NCBI RefSeq assembly: GCF_963664135.1
Contig: NZ_OY760905.1
Location: 2,320,736-2,384,735 of the forward strand
Origin: an uncultured Acetobacterium sp.
Lineage (GTDB): Bacteria; Bacillota; Clostridia; Eubacteriales; Eubacteriaceae
Reading direction: 5' to 3'
Length of the DNA stretch: 64,000 nt
Shown: positions 7,056-14,327 of the stretch, one piece after another
Numbering within the stretch: position 1 is the stretch's first letter
How the letters are laid out: every line of letters starts with the position of its first letter
The notes under the pieces: generated by a model
The model's input: the letters and a program-made list of their open reading frames with translations, nothing else
What the model was told of the DNA's origin: nothing
Databases searched by the model: none
Translations under genes and position numbers: made by a program

Positions 7056-8410
7056 AAAGTCTGCGAAAAATCATCACCCGTTCGATTCTACTAACCGCTG
7101 CAATTGCGCTGTTGCTGGTCGCCATCAATATGGCCTTTACCACCAACTGGATGTTTAAATATTCCGGCAGTCAGCCCCTTAAATATGCCATTACCGATAT
7201 TTCCGATGGACTCATCAACACTGAGGGGACTTATACGCTCACTGCCGCAGCCACTGCGATGATGGATCAGCAATATGCCTGGGCGATGTTGATTAACCGG
7301 GATGGCCAGGTGGTCTGGAATAACAACCTGCCCGAGGACATTCCGCGGCAGTACACCCTTACTGATGTAGCTTCTTTTAGTCGTTGGTATCTCAACGACT
7401 ATCCGGTCTCGGTTTGGGAGCATCCCGACGGTTTATTAGTATTGGGCGACCCTAAAAACAGCATCTGGAAATATAATATCACCTCCACCGAAGATACTAT
7501 TTCGCATGTGCCTGGTTTTATTGCTGGTTTTTTGATCTTAAACGTGCTGTCGGCTCTGGCACTGGCCTTGTTTTTGGGACTGTGGCTCTACCGCAAACTG
7601 AAGCCCCTGTATAACGGCATTACCGCCCTACCAAAAAAAGAACCCCTGACACTGCCCACCGGTGGTGTTACTGGGGAAGTGGCAAGGATTCTTAATGAAA
7701 CATCGGTGATTCTCAGCCAGCAGGAAAAACAGCTGGCTCACCGGGATCAGGCTCGGACGGAATGGATTGCCGGAGTTTCCCACGATATCCGCACCCCACT
7801 GTCAATGGTGATGGGCTACGCCAGCGAACTTGAAAACAACCTCGGCCTACCCGCTGCTGAACAAAATCAGGCTCGAATTATCCGTCAGCAGAGTCAACGA
7901 ATCAAAGACCTGGTCAGCGATTTAAACCTGGCCTCCAAACTGGAGTACCATGCCCAACCTATGGAACTGGCCCGAATTTCTCCCGCCGCCTTGATCCGGG
8001 GGGTGGCGGTAGATTTTATCAATGATGGTCTCCTTGCTCCTTATTCCCTCGCTGTCGAAGTGACCGAAGAAACCAATGGCCCCATTTTACTTTGCGACCA
8101 GGCACTGATTCGCCGAGCCCTGACCAACCTGATTGATAACGGCATCCGGCACAATCCCCGGGGCTGCAATATTAAACTTTCGGTAACCAATTCTATGGTC
8201 GGCCTAATGATTAAAGTCAGTGACGATGGCAAAGGCTATCCCCCTGAACTTATTGAAAATTCAGGAGGATTGGATGAATCGCTGCTATTGGGAAACCACG
8301 GCTTGGGTCTGATCATTGTTCGTCGGATCATGAAAATCCATGGTGGGAGCGTCGTCTTTGAAAATCTGCCCGATGGGGGCTGTGCGGCTGCACTTGTTTT
8401 TGTCTCTTAA
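7052..8410 (+). CDS. Sensor histidine kinase
   Basis: The 452-residue membrane kinase has one transmembrane helix near residues 10-30, an extracellular sensor of about 125 residues, and a second helix near residues 153-178. The H-box HDIRTPLSMVMGYASEL (His near 247), N-box NLIDNGIRHNP, and G boxes DDGKGYPPE and GLGLIIVRRI follow. It starts with TTG at 7052, preceded by AAGGAG and overlapping the regulator stop, so translation is coupled. The extracellular domain and neighbouring peptide-exporter genes suggest sensing of a membrane-active antibiotic. The sensor domain itself is not one I recognise. Confidence 0.92.
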   Translation: MKSLRKIITRSILLTAAIALLLVAINMAFTTNWMFKYSGSQPLKYAITDISDGLINTEGTYTLTAAATAMMDQQYAWAMLINRDGQVVWNNNLPEDIPRQYTLTDVASFSRWYLNDYPVSVWEHPDGLLVLGDPKNSIWKYNITSTEDTISHVPGFIAGFLILNVLSALALALFLGLWLYRKLKPLYNGITALPKKEPLTLPTGGVTGEVARILNETSVILSQQEKQLAHRDQARTEWIAGVSHDIRTPLSMVMGYASELENNLGLPAAEQNQARIIRQQSQRIKDLVSDLNLASKLEYHAQPMELARISPAALIRGVAVDFINDGLLAPYSLAVEVTEETNGPILLCDQALIRRALTNLIDNGIRHNPRGCNIKLSVTNSMVGLMIKVSDDGKGYPPELIENSGGLDESLLLGNHGLGLIIVRRIMKIHGGSVVFENLPDGGCAAALVFVS

Positions 8411-8474
8411 CATGCATTTTATCTTAGGAATCAAATTGTCTTTGCGACGATGTTTGATCCATTAAATTAGACAT

Positions 8475-8556
8475 GAATTAAATATTGTAATCCGTGATGA
8501 TCAAGGAGCAGTGTGCGGGCGATCACGGATCGCCCCTACAGTAAAATATTTAATTC
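8475..8556. repeat. Palindromic repeat element with GATC hairpin
   Basis: GAATTAAATATT (8475-8486) is repeated in inverse as AATATTTAATTC (8545-8556). Inside, GGGCGATC-acg-GATCGCCC (8517-8535) forms a perfect tight hairpin followed by CCTACA. The GGGCGATC..GATCGCCCCTACA form recalls short extragenic palindromes scattered in many bacterial genomes. It lies between the kinase and bioY stop codons, where it could also terminate transcription from both sides. Confidence 0.7.
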
Positions 8557-8585
8557 AACTTTTATAATAAACAGCTTACCAAATA

Positions 8586-9170
8586 TTATTTTGTAAGCAT
8601 TCCTTGCTGGATCACTGGAGCCAGTCGTTTGGCCAACAGCACGCTGACGGCAATCTTGATCAGATCGCCCGGCAGAGTCATCACAAACCCGGTCATCATC
8701 AAGGTGGCTGCCCCGACTGGGGTGTTGAGGTAATAATTAGCAATAGTATAATACCAGGTCAGCCCCAGCACATAGATCACAGCAGTTCCCGCTAATGCGG
8801 CGATGACCATCTGTAGGGTTGAATGATTGGTGTTCTTTTCAGCCAGCCAGCCGGTAACAAAAGCCCCCAGGGCAAAGCCGACAATGTAGCCAAAGCTTGG
8901 TTTTAATACATACATCAAACCGCCGCCGCCGGAAAAAACCGGCAGACCAGCCAGGCCGATAAAGATATAAACCAGCACCGCAATCAGGCCGCCGCGGGAT
9001 CCCAGTAGCAACCCGGCCAAAATGACAAACAAGGTCTGGAGGGTAAAGGGTATTCCCGGCAAGGGGACTTTAATCATCGCCCCTACCACGATCAAGGCAG
9101 AAAACAGTCCGCAGAGTACTAACATTCTGATATTAAGTGCATTTCCATTAAGGTTATTTTTTTCGATCAT
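8586..9170 (-). CDS. bioY: Biotin transporter BioY
   Basis: BioY is the substrate-binding membrane subunit of biotin ECF transporters and can act alone or with an energizing module. The 194-residue protein has about six hydrophobic segments and the family's early signature VPLPGIPFTLQTLFVILAG, plus GGGGLMYVLKPSFGYIVGF and LPGDLIKI. AAGGATGG precedes the ATG at 9170. It is 12 bases downstream of birA, so both belong to one biotin-responsive operon. No bioMN (ATPase and T component) is nearby; a shared ECF module elsewhere is likely. Confidence 0.97.
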   Translation of the reverse strand: MIEKNNLNGNALNIRMLVLCGLFSALIVVGAMIKVPLPGIPFTLQTLFVILAGLLLGSRGGLIAVLVYIFIGLAGLPVFSGGGGLMYVLKPSFGYIVGFALGAFVTGWLAEKNTNHSTLQMVIAALAGTAVIYVLGLTWYYTIANYYLNTPVGAATLMMTGFVMTLPGDLIKIAVSVLLAKRLAPVIQQGMLTK

Positions 9171-9182
9171 TTATTCCATCCT

Positions 9183-10163
9183 TTATTCTAATTTTCTAAT
9201 GCTAATTTCCCCGGAGTTCAGGGTTTCCGTCTGTCCAGATTGGTTTCTGATAATCAGGCCGCCTTCGTCACTGATGTCCAGGGCGGTTGCCACTTCCCAT
9301 TCATTGTTCCGGAAAACCTTGATCTGTTTTCCCAGCACCATGGAATGGGTTTTGTATTCTTCCAGGAAATCCCGGTTGGTTAAATCTTCACAAATACTCA
9401 TTACCTCATTGATGATTTCGGCGGCCAGTCGATTACGGGTCAGGGCATCCGGTTTTTCATTAAATAGAGTACCTACAATGTCTTCCAGTTCTTTGGGTAA
9501 GGCCGCTTCTGGCTGTTTGAAATTCAGGCCAATGCCGATGATCACAAACTCGAACTGTCCGTTCTCAAAGTTGGTCACCGCCTCGGTGAGAATCCCCACA
9601 ATTTTCCGGTCGCCCCGGTAAATATCATTGACCCACTTGATTTGGGTATCAATGCCCGTCACTTTTTTGATAGCCCGGCAAACCCCCACCGATGCCCCAG
9701 TGGTTAACAGCACCGCATCCCGGGCGGCAACATCGGGCCGCAACACCAGACTCAAATAAATCCCGCTTTTAGGCGGTGAATAAAAGGAACGGCCCATTCG
9801 GCCCCGTCCCTGGGTTTGCTCTTCAGCGATAATAACAGTTCCCGTTTGGGCCCCTTCCAGTGCCAATTTCTTGGCTTCCTGATTAGTAGAGCCAACGGTT
9901 TTATAGACAATCAGTTCAAGCTCCGGATTGGTTTGTGACAGCCAGGGGTATATCCCTTCCGCCGACATCAGATCCGATTCGCTTTTTAGCCGATAGCCTT
10001 TGTTGGTGGTAGACTCAATCTCATAACCCTCTTCTTTTAATCCTTTCATAGCCTTCCAAATGGCAGACCGGGAGACATTCATGGTGCTGGCCAGCACTTC
10101 TCCTGAGAGATAGGTTTCGCGATTTTCTTCCAAGGTTTTTAATAATTTTAGTTTTGTCGACAT
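9183..10163 (-). CDS. birA: Bifunctional biotin-protein ligase and biotin repressor
   Basis: This protein activates biotin as biotinyl-AMP, transfers it to carrier lysines, and represses biotin genes when holoenzyme accumulates. The 326 residues include an N-terminal winged helix (LSGEVLASTMNVSRSAIWKA, residues 17-36), which marks the repressor form. The ligase domain has the biotin-binding loop GRGRMGRSF near residue 118 and KWVNDIY near 180. A C-terminal SH3-like domain completes it. The start ATG at 10163 follows AGAGGTG. Its promoter overlaps a BirA operator (10204-10235), so it very probably represses itself and bioY. Confidence 0.97.
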   Translation of the reverse strand: MSTKLKLLKTLEENRETYLSGEVLASTMNVSRSAIWKAMKGLKEEGYEIESTTNKGYRLKSESDLMSAEGIYPWLSQTNPELELIVYKTVGSTNQEAKKLALEGAQTGTVIIAEEQTQGRGRMGRSFYSPPKSGIYLSLVLRPDVAARDAVLLTTGASVGVCRAIKKVTGIDTQIKWVNDIYRGDRKIVGILTEAVTNFENGQFEFVIIGIGLNFKQPEAALPKELEDIVGTLFNEKPDALTRNRLAAEIINEVMSICEDLTNRDFLEEYKTHSMVLGKQIKVFRNNEWEVATALDISDEGGLIIRNQSGQTETLNSGEISIRKLE

Positions 10164-10180
10164 TTCTTCACCTCTGTTCG

Positions 10181-10243
10181 TATTCTACCTAAAAGAAAAC
10201 CTATTGTCAACCAATTATTTTCATTTGGTTGACAATAGGTTTT
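10181..10243 (-). promoter_or_regulatory. birA-bioY promoter embedded in a BirA operator; doubles as a terminator stem
   Basis: On the minus strand TTGACA, a 17-base spacer and TAGAAT (10181-10186) form a near-perfect promoter for birA. The -35 box is part of the palindrome TTGTCAACC (10204-10212), 14 bases, GGTTGACAA (10227-10235), which matches the known BirA operator pattern of Firmicutes. The whole 48 bases 10196-10243 form a perfect 19-base stem followed by TTTTCTTTT on the minus strand, so the same DNA can terminate the glycosyltransferase operon that ends at 10265. Confidence 0.88.
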
Positions 10244-10264
10244 GTACCTGCCATGATGTTTCAT

Positions 10265-11752
10265 TTATTCGCTTTTGAGATGGTATAACGAAATGACTTT
10301 ATCTTTTGTGATTAATTCATATTTCATCCCAAGAGTATCATAGAGCGTCTGGTTTTTTTGAGGATCATTGTTTAAAACAATCCATTTAGGCGGATCATTT
10401 TCTAATATCTTATTAGTATTGATAAGCACCTGCGGATCGTATAATCCCCACCATTCCTGCATCGTAAAATATTTGTAACATGGGGTGATCTCTGCCTTTA
10501 GAAACCATCCGGCCGGTACCGAATAACCAAAAACACTGTCTAAATCGGCAGCCGGGATTAAATTTTTGATGTTTAGGGCATCTTCATAATAGCTGTTATT
10601 CGGTTGTTTTTCAATAATTTCACGAGCCGTCTTATATGAAAAGTTTAAATAGACAGCATCCGTTATCAGGAACAGAGCCATTACCCCGACAAGTACCACG
10701 CGATAGTTTTCTTGCATGAGCTTTTTCCCATTTATTACATAGAGCTCAATGAGTAAAATAATCGCCAACACAAAACAAGGGGTCGTTAAGATAAAATAAT
10801 GGTAGAAAACCCCTCCCAGGAGAAGCGAAAAAAAGGTTATCAGTGACCCGATGGTTAATAACCATCCGATTTCTTTGTTTACTTTTTTCAGCAAATAATA
10901 AACGCCCATACTAAAGGAAAAAATTACCGGAAAAATGGCGTAACCGAATTTAATAAACTCCTCCAGGGTTGAAATCCCTGACATCCCACCAGCATATTTC
11001 AGATTAAACAGAAACGTCCCATAAATCATATCTCCAAAAGCATGATTTGCCAAAAAATAAATAGCTATCACTGAACAGACAAAAAACGAGCCACTCAAAA
11101 ATGTCAGGATATTATCTAAAAAATTACGAATCGACTGATTAGCCAACAGTTGGATCATCACAACTAAGACGATGGCACCAATAAACACCCCATTATTTAA
11201 GCGAATAAATACGATCAGCGTAAAGCAGATCCCGTATACCAGCGCATAGAGTGGTGGATGTTTGGCCTTTCCCAGGGGTTCTAGTTTAAAATATTTCAAG
11301 ACTAGGTATAACGGCAGGAATAGTAACGGCAAACTATATTCCTCGGTTAAGTTTCCCCCTTCAAAGGTTGCGGCCAGAATCAACAAAAAGAAGAAAATTG
11401 GAATCCAGCACCATTTCTTTTCTAAAAACAATCGCCCCATCTTAAAAATCAGAATCAGGTTTACCGCCATAAAAAGCCATTGAATAAAAAAGTTTCCAAA
11501 ACGATTGGGGCTGATCCACCATCCTAATGCTTCGATAAAAAACAATATCGGCCCCTTATGATCAAATAAATCCACATAGGGAATATAACCACCGGTTATT
11601 CCTTTACCAATCAGTAAAAATATTGCCGAATCTGAGATGCCAAAATTATCGATAAATAACGGACTTGTTCCATAAGAAAATAACAGTAGAAAAAGAACGG
11701 CGATTAACGCTAGTATTCCATAATCCAGTCGTGAATTTTTGTGTGTCTTCAT
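10265..11752 (-). CDS. Multi-pass membrane glycosyltransferase-like protein (GT-C fold type)
   Basis: The 495-residue protein has about ten to twelve hydrophobic helices. It has an acidic first extracytoplasmic loop (FIDNFGISDSAIF, then YVDLFDHKGPILFF), which is the catalytic-loop layout of GT-C enzymes that use polyprenyl-phosphate sugars. The last 130 residues form a soluble tail. It directly follows a GtrB-type gene with no spacing (11752/11753), so the pair probably makes a lipid-linked sugar inside and transfers it outside, decorating a wall polymer or lipid. I cannot assign sugar or acceptor. A terminator-like stem follows at 10196-10243. Confidence 0.75.
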   Translation of the reverse strand: MKTHKNSRLDYGILALIAVLFLLLFSYGTSPLFIDNFGISDSAIFLLIGKGITGGYIPYVDLFDHKGPILFFIEALGWWISPNRFGNFFIQWLFMAVNLILIFKMGRLFLEKKWCWIPIFFFLLILAATFEGGNLTEEYSLPLLFLPLYLVLKYFKLEPLGKAKHPPLYALVYGICFTLIVFIRLNNGVFIGAIVLVVMIQLLANQSIRNFLDNILTFLSGSFFVCSVIAIYFLANHAFGDMIYGTFLFNLKYAGGMSGISTLEEFIKFGYAIFPVIFSFSMGVYYLLKKVNKEIGWLLTIGSLITFFSLLLGGVFYHYFILTTPCFVLAIILLIELYVINGKKLMQENYRVVLVGVMALFLITDAVYLNFSYKTAREIIEKQPNNSYYEDALNIKNLIPAADLDSVFGYSVPAGWFLKAEITPCYKYFTMQEWWGLYDPQVLINTNKILENDPPKWIVLNNDPQKNQTLYDTLGMKYELITKDKVISLYHLKSE

Positions 11753-12691
11753 TTAGTTACGTTCCTTGACAATGAAAATGGGTCGTTTCTTTGTTTCTAA
11801 ATAAGTTTTTGCCAAGTATTGACCCAAAATTCCGATACTGAATAATTGAATCCCACTGATCAGGAAAATTAAACACACCAGCGAGGCCCATCCATAAGCC
11901 GAACCATGCCATACTATTTCTCGAATAATGATCACGACAATGGCCACAAAGGAAAGTGCACAAAAAAGTAGCCCAGTAGCTGATGCAAAGGCCAAAGGCG
12001 CAGTTGAAAAGCCAATGATCCCTTCCAGTGAATAAAGGCATAATTCCCAGAACGACCACTTGGTTTTTCCGGCTGCTCGCTTAGCATCCTGATAAGCTAT
12101 CCATTTCGTATTGAAACCAATCCATTCAAAAATACCCTTTGAAAAACGATTATATTCACCAACCTCCAAAACAGCGTCAACTACAAAACGCTTCATCAGT
12201 CTAAAATCGCGAGCCCCTTCGACAATTTCCATGCCAGTCATCCAATTGATGAGTTTGTAAAAGCGCCTTGCAAAAAAAGAACGGATGCGCGATTCTTTAT
12301 CTCTGCTTTCCCGGCAGGCCGCCACACAATCAAAATCTTCATTAATCAGGGCCTCATACATGGAAATGATTAACTCAGGTGGATCCTGTAAATCAACATC
12401 CATAATCCCGATATAGTTTCCAGAGGCATATTTTAATCCGGCATAAATGGCTGCCTCTTTGCCAAAATTCCGGGAAAAGGATATATACTTTACGCGACGA
12501 TCCTGTTCATTGAGCTTTTTTATGATCGTCAGCGTTTTATCTTTAGAGCCATCATCAATAAACAGCATCTCAAAGTCTACCCCTGGCAATTGAGCAATGA
12601 CCTTATTTATGAAAGTATCATAAAAAAGGGGAATGACCTCTTCTTCACAATAACAGGGAATCACCATACTTATTGTTTCTTTCTCCATCAT
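11753..12691 (-). CDS. Polyprenyl-phosphate glycosyltransferase (GtrB/DPM1-like GT2)
   Basis: The 312-residue enzyme has a GT2 catalytic domain beginning ISMVIPCYCEEEVIPLFY. It shows the nucleotide-binding FIDDGSKDKT, the acceptor/metal motif MDVDLQDPPELI near residue 98, and KWSFWELCLYSLEGI. Two C-terminal transmembrane helices follow (residues about 232-256 and 267-290). This is the layout of GtrB, which moves glucose or a related sugar from UDP/GDP onto undecaprenyl phosphate. Two adjacent ATGs (12691, 12688) follow AAGGTG; the first is given. It is the first gene of a two-gene operon with a hairpin-containing leader (12758-12803). Confidence 0.92.
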   Translation of the reverse strand: MMEKETISMVIPCYCEEEVIPLFYDTFINKVIAQLPGVDFEMLFIDDGSKDKTLTIIKKLNEQDRRVKYISFSRNFGKEAAIYAGLKYASGNYIGIMDVDLQDPPELIISMYEALINEDFDCVAACRESRDKESRIRSFFARRFYKLINWMTGMEIVEGARDFRLMKRFVVDAVLEVGEYNRFSKGIFEWIGFNTKWIAYQDAKRAAGKTKWSFWELCLYSLEGIIGFSTAPLAFASATGLLFCALSFVAIVVIIIREIVWHGSAYGWASLVCLIFLISGIQLFSIGILGQYLAKTYLETKKRPIFIVKERN

Positions 12692-12757
12692 TCTTCACCT
12701 TCAAAATTATTTTAATGCACCCTCAAAAGCACTAATCTAAAACTTATTTAAAAAAAT

Positions 12758-12803
12758 AAAATCCGGTCTTTAAGTTGCCATTGGGTTTTAAAGACAGGAT
12801 TTT
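12758..12803 (-). terminator. Terminator-like hairpin inside the glycosyltransferase leader
   Basis: AAAATCC-GGTCTTTAA pairs with TTTAAAGAC-AGGATTTT. On the minus strand the stem is followed by ATTTTTTT. It lies between the predicted promoter (12822-12830) and the first gene (start 12691), so it would attenuate the operon unless bypassed. Confidence 0.7.
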
Positions 12804-12821
12804 AAAAGCTAATTTGCTTTA

Positions 12822-12830
12822 ATTATACCA
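12822..12830 (-). promoter_or_regulatory. Extended -10 promoter for the glycosyltransferase operon
   Basis: The minus strand reads TGGTATAAT, an extended -10 element with perfect TATAAT. No good -35 is seen, as is common for extended -10 promoters. Transcription would begin near 12815, about 12 bases before the hairpin at 12758-12803. Confidence 0.6.
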
Positions 12831-12938
12831 CGAATAATCCAAATTATTCATAATGCCATATGTTTCTGTCTTTTCTTCCCGGTTTTAAATAATTTTTATT
12901 TGTCATATTTCTTTACTTCTGTTCTTTGCCTAACTAAA

Positions 12939-12986
12939 AAAACCTATTATTGACCATTTTAAAAACAATGGCCGACAATAGGTTTT
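12939..12986 (-). terminator. Terminator of the peptidase gene, twin of the birA-upstream stem
   Basis: AAAACCTATT...AATAGGTTTT form a 48-base hairpin with a few mismatches, followed on the minus strand by TTTTTTTAG. Length and outer sequence match the 10196-10243 hairpin, but the inner BirA-like half-sites are degraded. It follows the stop of the 13007 gene. Confidence 0.85.
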
Positions 12987-13006
12987 GTCGTTTACGTATT
13001 TCAAAT

Positions 13007-14272
13007 TTACTGGGCCAGCACTTTCAGCGCCGTCACAATCATATCAAAATTCTTCTCCAGACTTTCAATACTCCAAAACTCATCGGTTTGATGACAGGTA
13101 TTAACCTCACCGGGAAACAGCCCGCCGAAAGCTACTGAATTTTCAAAAGCCCGGGCATAGGTGCCCCCGCCGGATACCATCGGTGCGGCGGTATCGCCAG
13201 TGTAATCCCGATATATTTTTTGCAGCGAAGTAACCAGAAAACTGTCTTTGTCGACATGGAGGGGCAGGGTTTCATGATCCATTTTCAGGGAAAAACCCAG
13301 ATCGCCGGTAGCTTTTTGGATAATTTCACAGATATCGCTGCCCTTCATGGTTACCGGATAGCGGATATCGCAGCGGAGGATCGCCTTGTTTCCATCGACA
13401 TGAACAATCGCCGGATTCAGGGACAATTCACCCGATACCTCATCGGACAGATCAATACCAAACCCCTGTTTCGTCGCCCGATCCAGTAAGTCCAGAATGG
13501 GATGATCGATCCCGGCTGCCCGCAATTCTTTGGCCAGCTTGAGCATGGCATTGTCCCCTTTGTCGGGTTCCATGGCATGGGCGGATTTTCCCTTGGCTTC
13601 ATAGGTCTGTCCCATAAAAGATGCTTTAGCATAGTCCGGAACCGAATTAATCTGTTTCCCGCTGTTAAATTCCAGAACCGGCACATCATCAGCCAACGTT
13701 TTCTCAAAAATAATGTTCATAATGCCCTTTTCCGCAAAAATAACCGGGTAACCGGAATCCGGCGAAAAGGAGTAGACCGGTATCTCTTCGGTTTCTTTAT
13801 AGCGTTTCATACACGCCCAGTTGCCGCCTTCTTCGTCGCCGCCGATAATCAGGCGAATCCGCTTGTTGATTGGAACCTTAGCATCTTTTAAAGCTTTTAA
13901 GGCAAACAGAGAAACGATAGTGAGCCCTTTATCGTCCAGCACGCCCCGGCCATAAATCGTATCGCCGTCAATGGTTAAGTCAAAGGGCGGTACGGTCCAG
14001 TCGTCGCCCACTTCCACCGTATCAATATGGGTGATGGCTGCTACCATTTCTTCCCCTGCCCCGAATTCCAGGTAACCGCAATAACCATCGCAGTTTTTGG
14101 TGGTCAAACCGAAACTTTTACCCAAATCCAGCACATAATTGATGGCTGTATTGATACCGGTTCCTAATGGAGCTTCCGGGGTGATTTCGCCGGCATTGGC
14201 ATTTACTGTCTTTATTTGCAGCAGCCCTCGCAAGGCCGCTAAAACTGTTTGTTTATCAAAATGAATGGTCAT
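13007..14272 (-). CDS. PepV/Sapep-family M20 dipeptidase, paralogue 1
   Basis: This 421-residue zinc peptidase of family M20 likely cleaves dipeptides or trims small peptides in the cytoplasm. Motifs in order are ITHIDTVEVGDDW (first metal His, catalytic Asp), GRGVLDDKGLTI (metal Asp), GGDEEGGNWACM (general-base Glu), SPDSGYPVIFAEKG, and the late GGGTYARAF and CHQTDEFW (last metal His). The start ATG at 14272 follows GGGGGA; upstream in-frame starts at 14293 and 14281 lack a site. The next gene upstream has the same length and motif order, indicating tandem duplication. Confidence 0.93.
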   Translation of the reverse strand: MTIHFDKQTVLAALRGLLQIKTVNANAGEITPEAPLGTGINTAINYVLDLGKSFGLTTKNCDGYCGYLEFGAGEEMVAAITHIDTVEVGDDWTVPPFDLTIDGDTIYGRGVLDDKGLTIVSLFALKALKDAKVPINKRIRLIIGGDEEGGNWACMKRYKETEEIPVYSFSPDSGYPVIFAEKGIMNIIFEKTLADDVPVLEFNSGKQINSVPDYAKASFMGQTYEAKGKSAHAMEPDKGDNAMLKLAKELRAAGIDHPILDLLDRATKQGFGIDLSDEVSGELSLNPAIVHVDGNKAILRCDIRYPVTMKGSDICEIIQKATGDLGFSLKMDHETLPLHVDKDSFLVTSLQKIYRDYTGDTAAPMVSGGGTYARAFENSVAFGGLFPGEVNTCHQTDEFWSIESLEKNFDMIVTALKVLAQ

Positions 14273-14300
14273 GTTTTCCCCCATTTCTGTCACTGTGATT

Positions 14301-14324
14301 TAGGGTTACCGCATGGTCACCCTA
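14301..14324. repeat. Short palindrome between the two peptidase genes
   Basis: TAGGGTTACC and GGTCACCCTA form a 10-base stem with one mismatch and a GCAT loop directly after the second peptidase stop. There is no T run on either side, so it is not a standard terminator. It may stabilise the mRNA end or be an operator. Confidence 0.35.
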
Positions 14325-14327
14325 CTA

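Noticed and set aside
9022..9621. Plus-strand frame of 199 codons over bioY and birA
   Set aside because: It lies antisense to two well-supported genes, has no ribosome binding site and its translation is Ser/Leu-rich without domain motifs.
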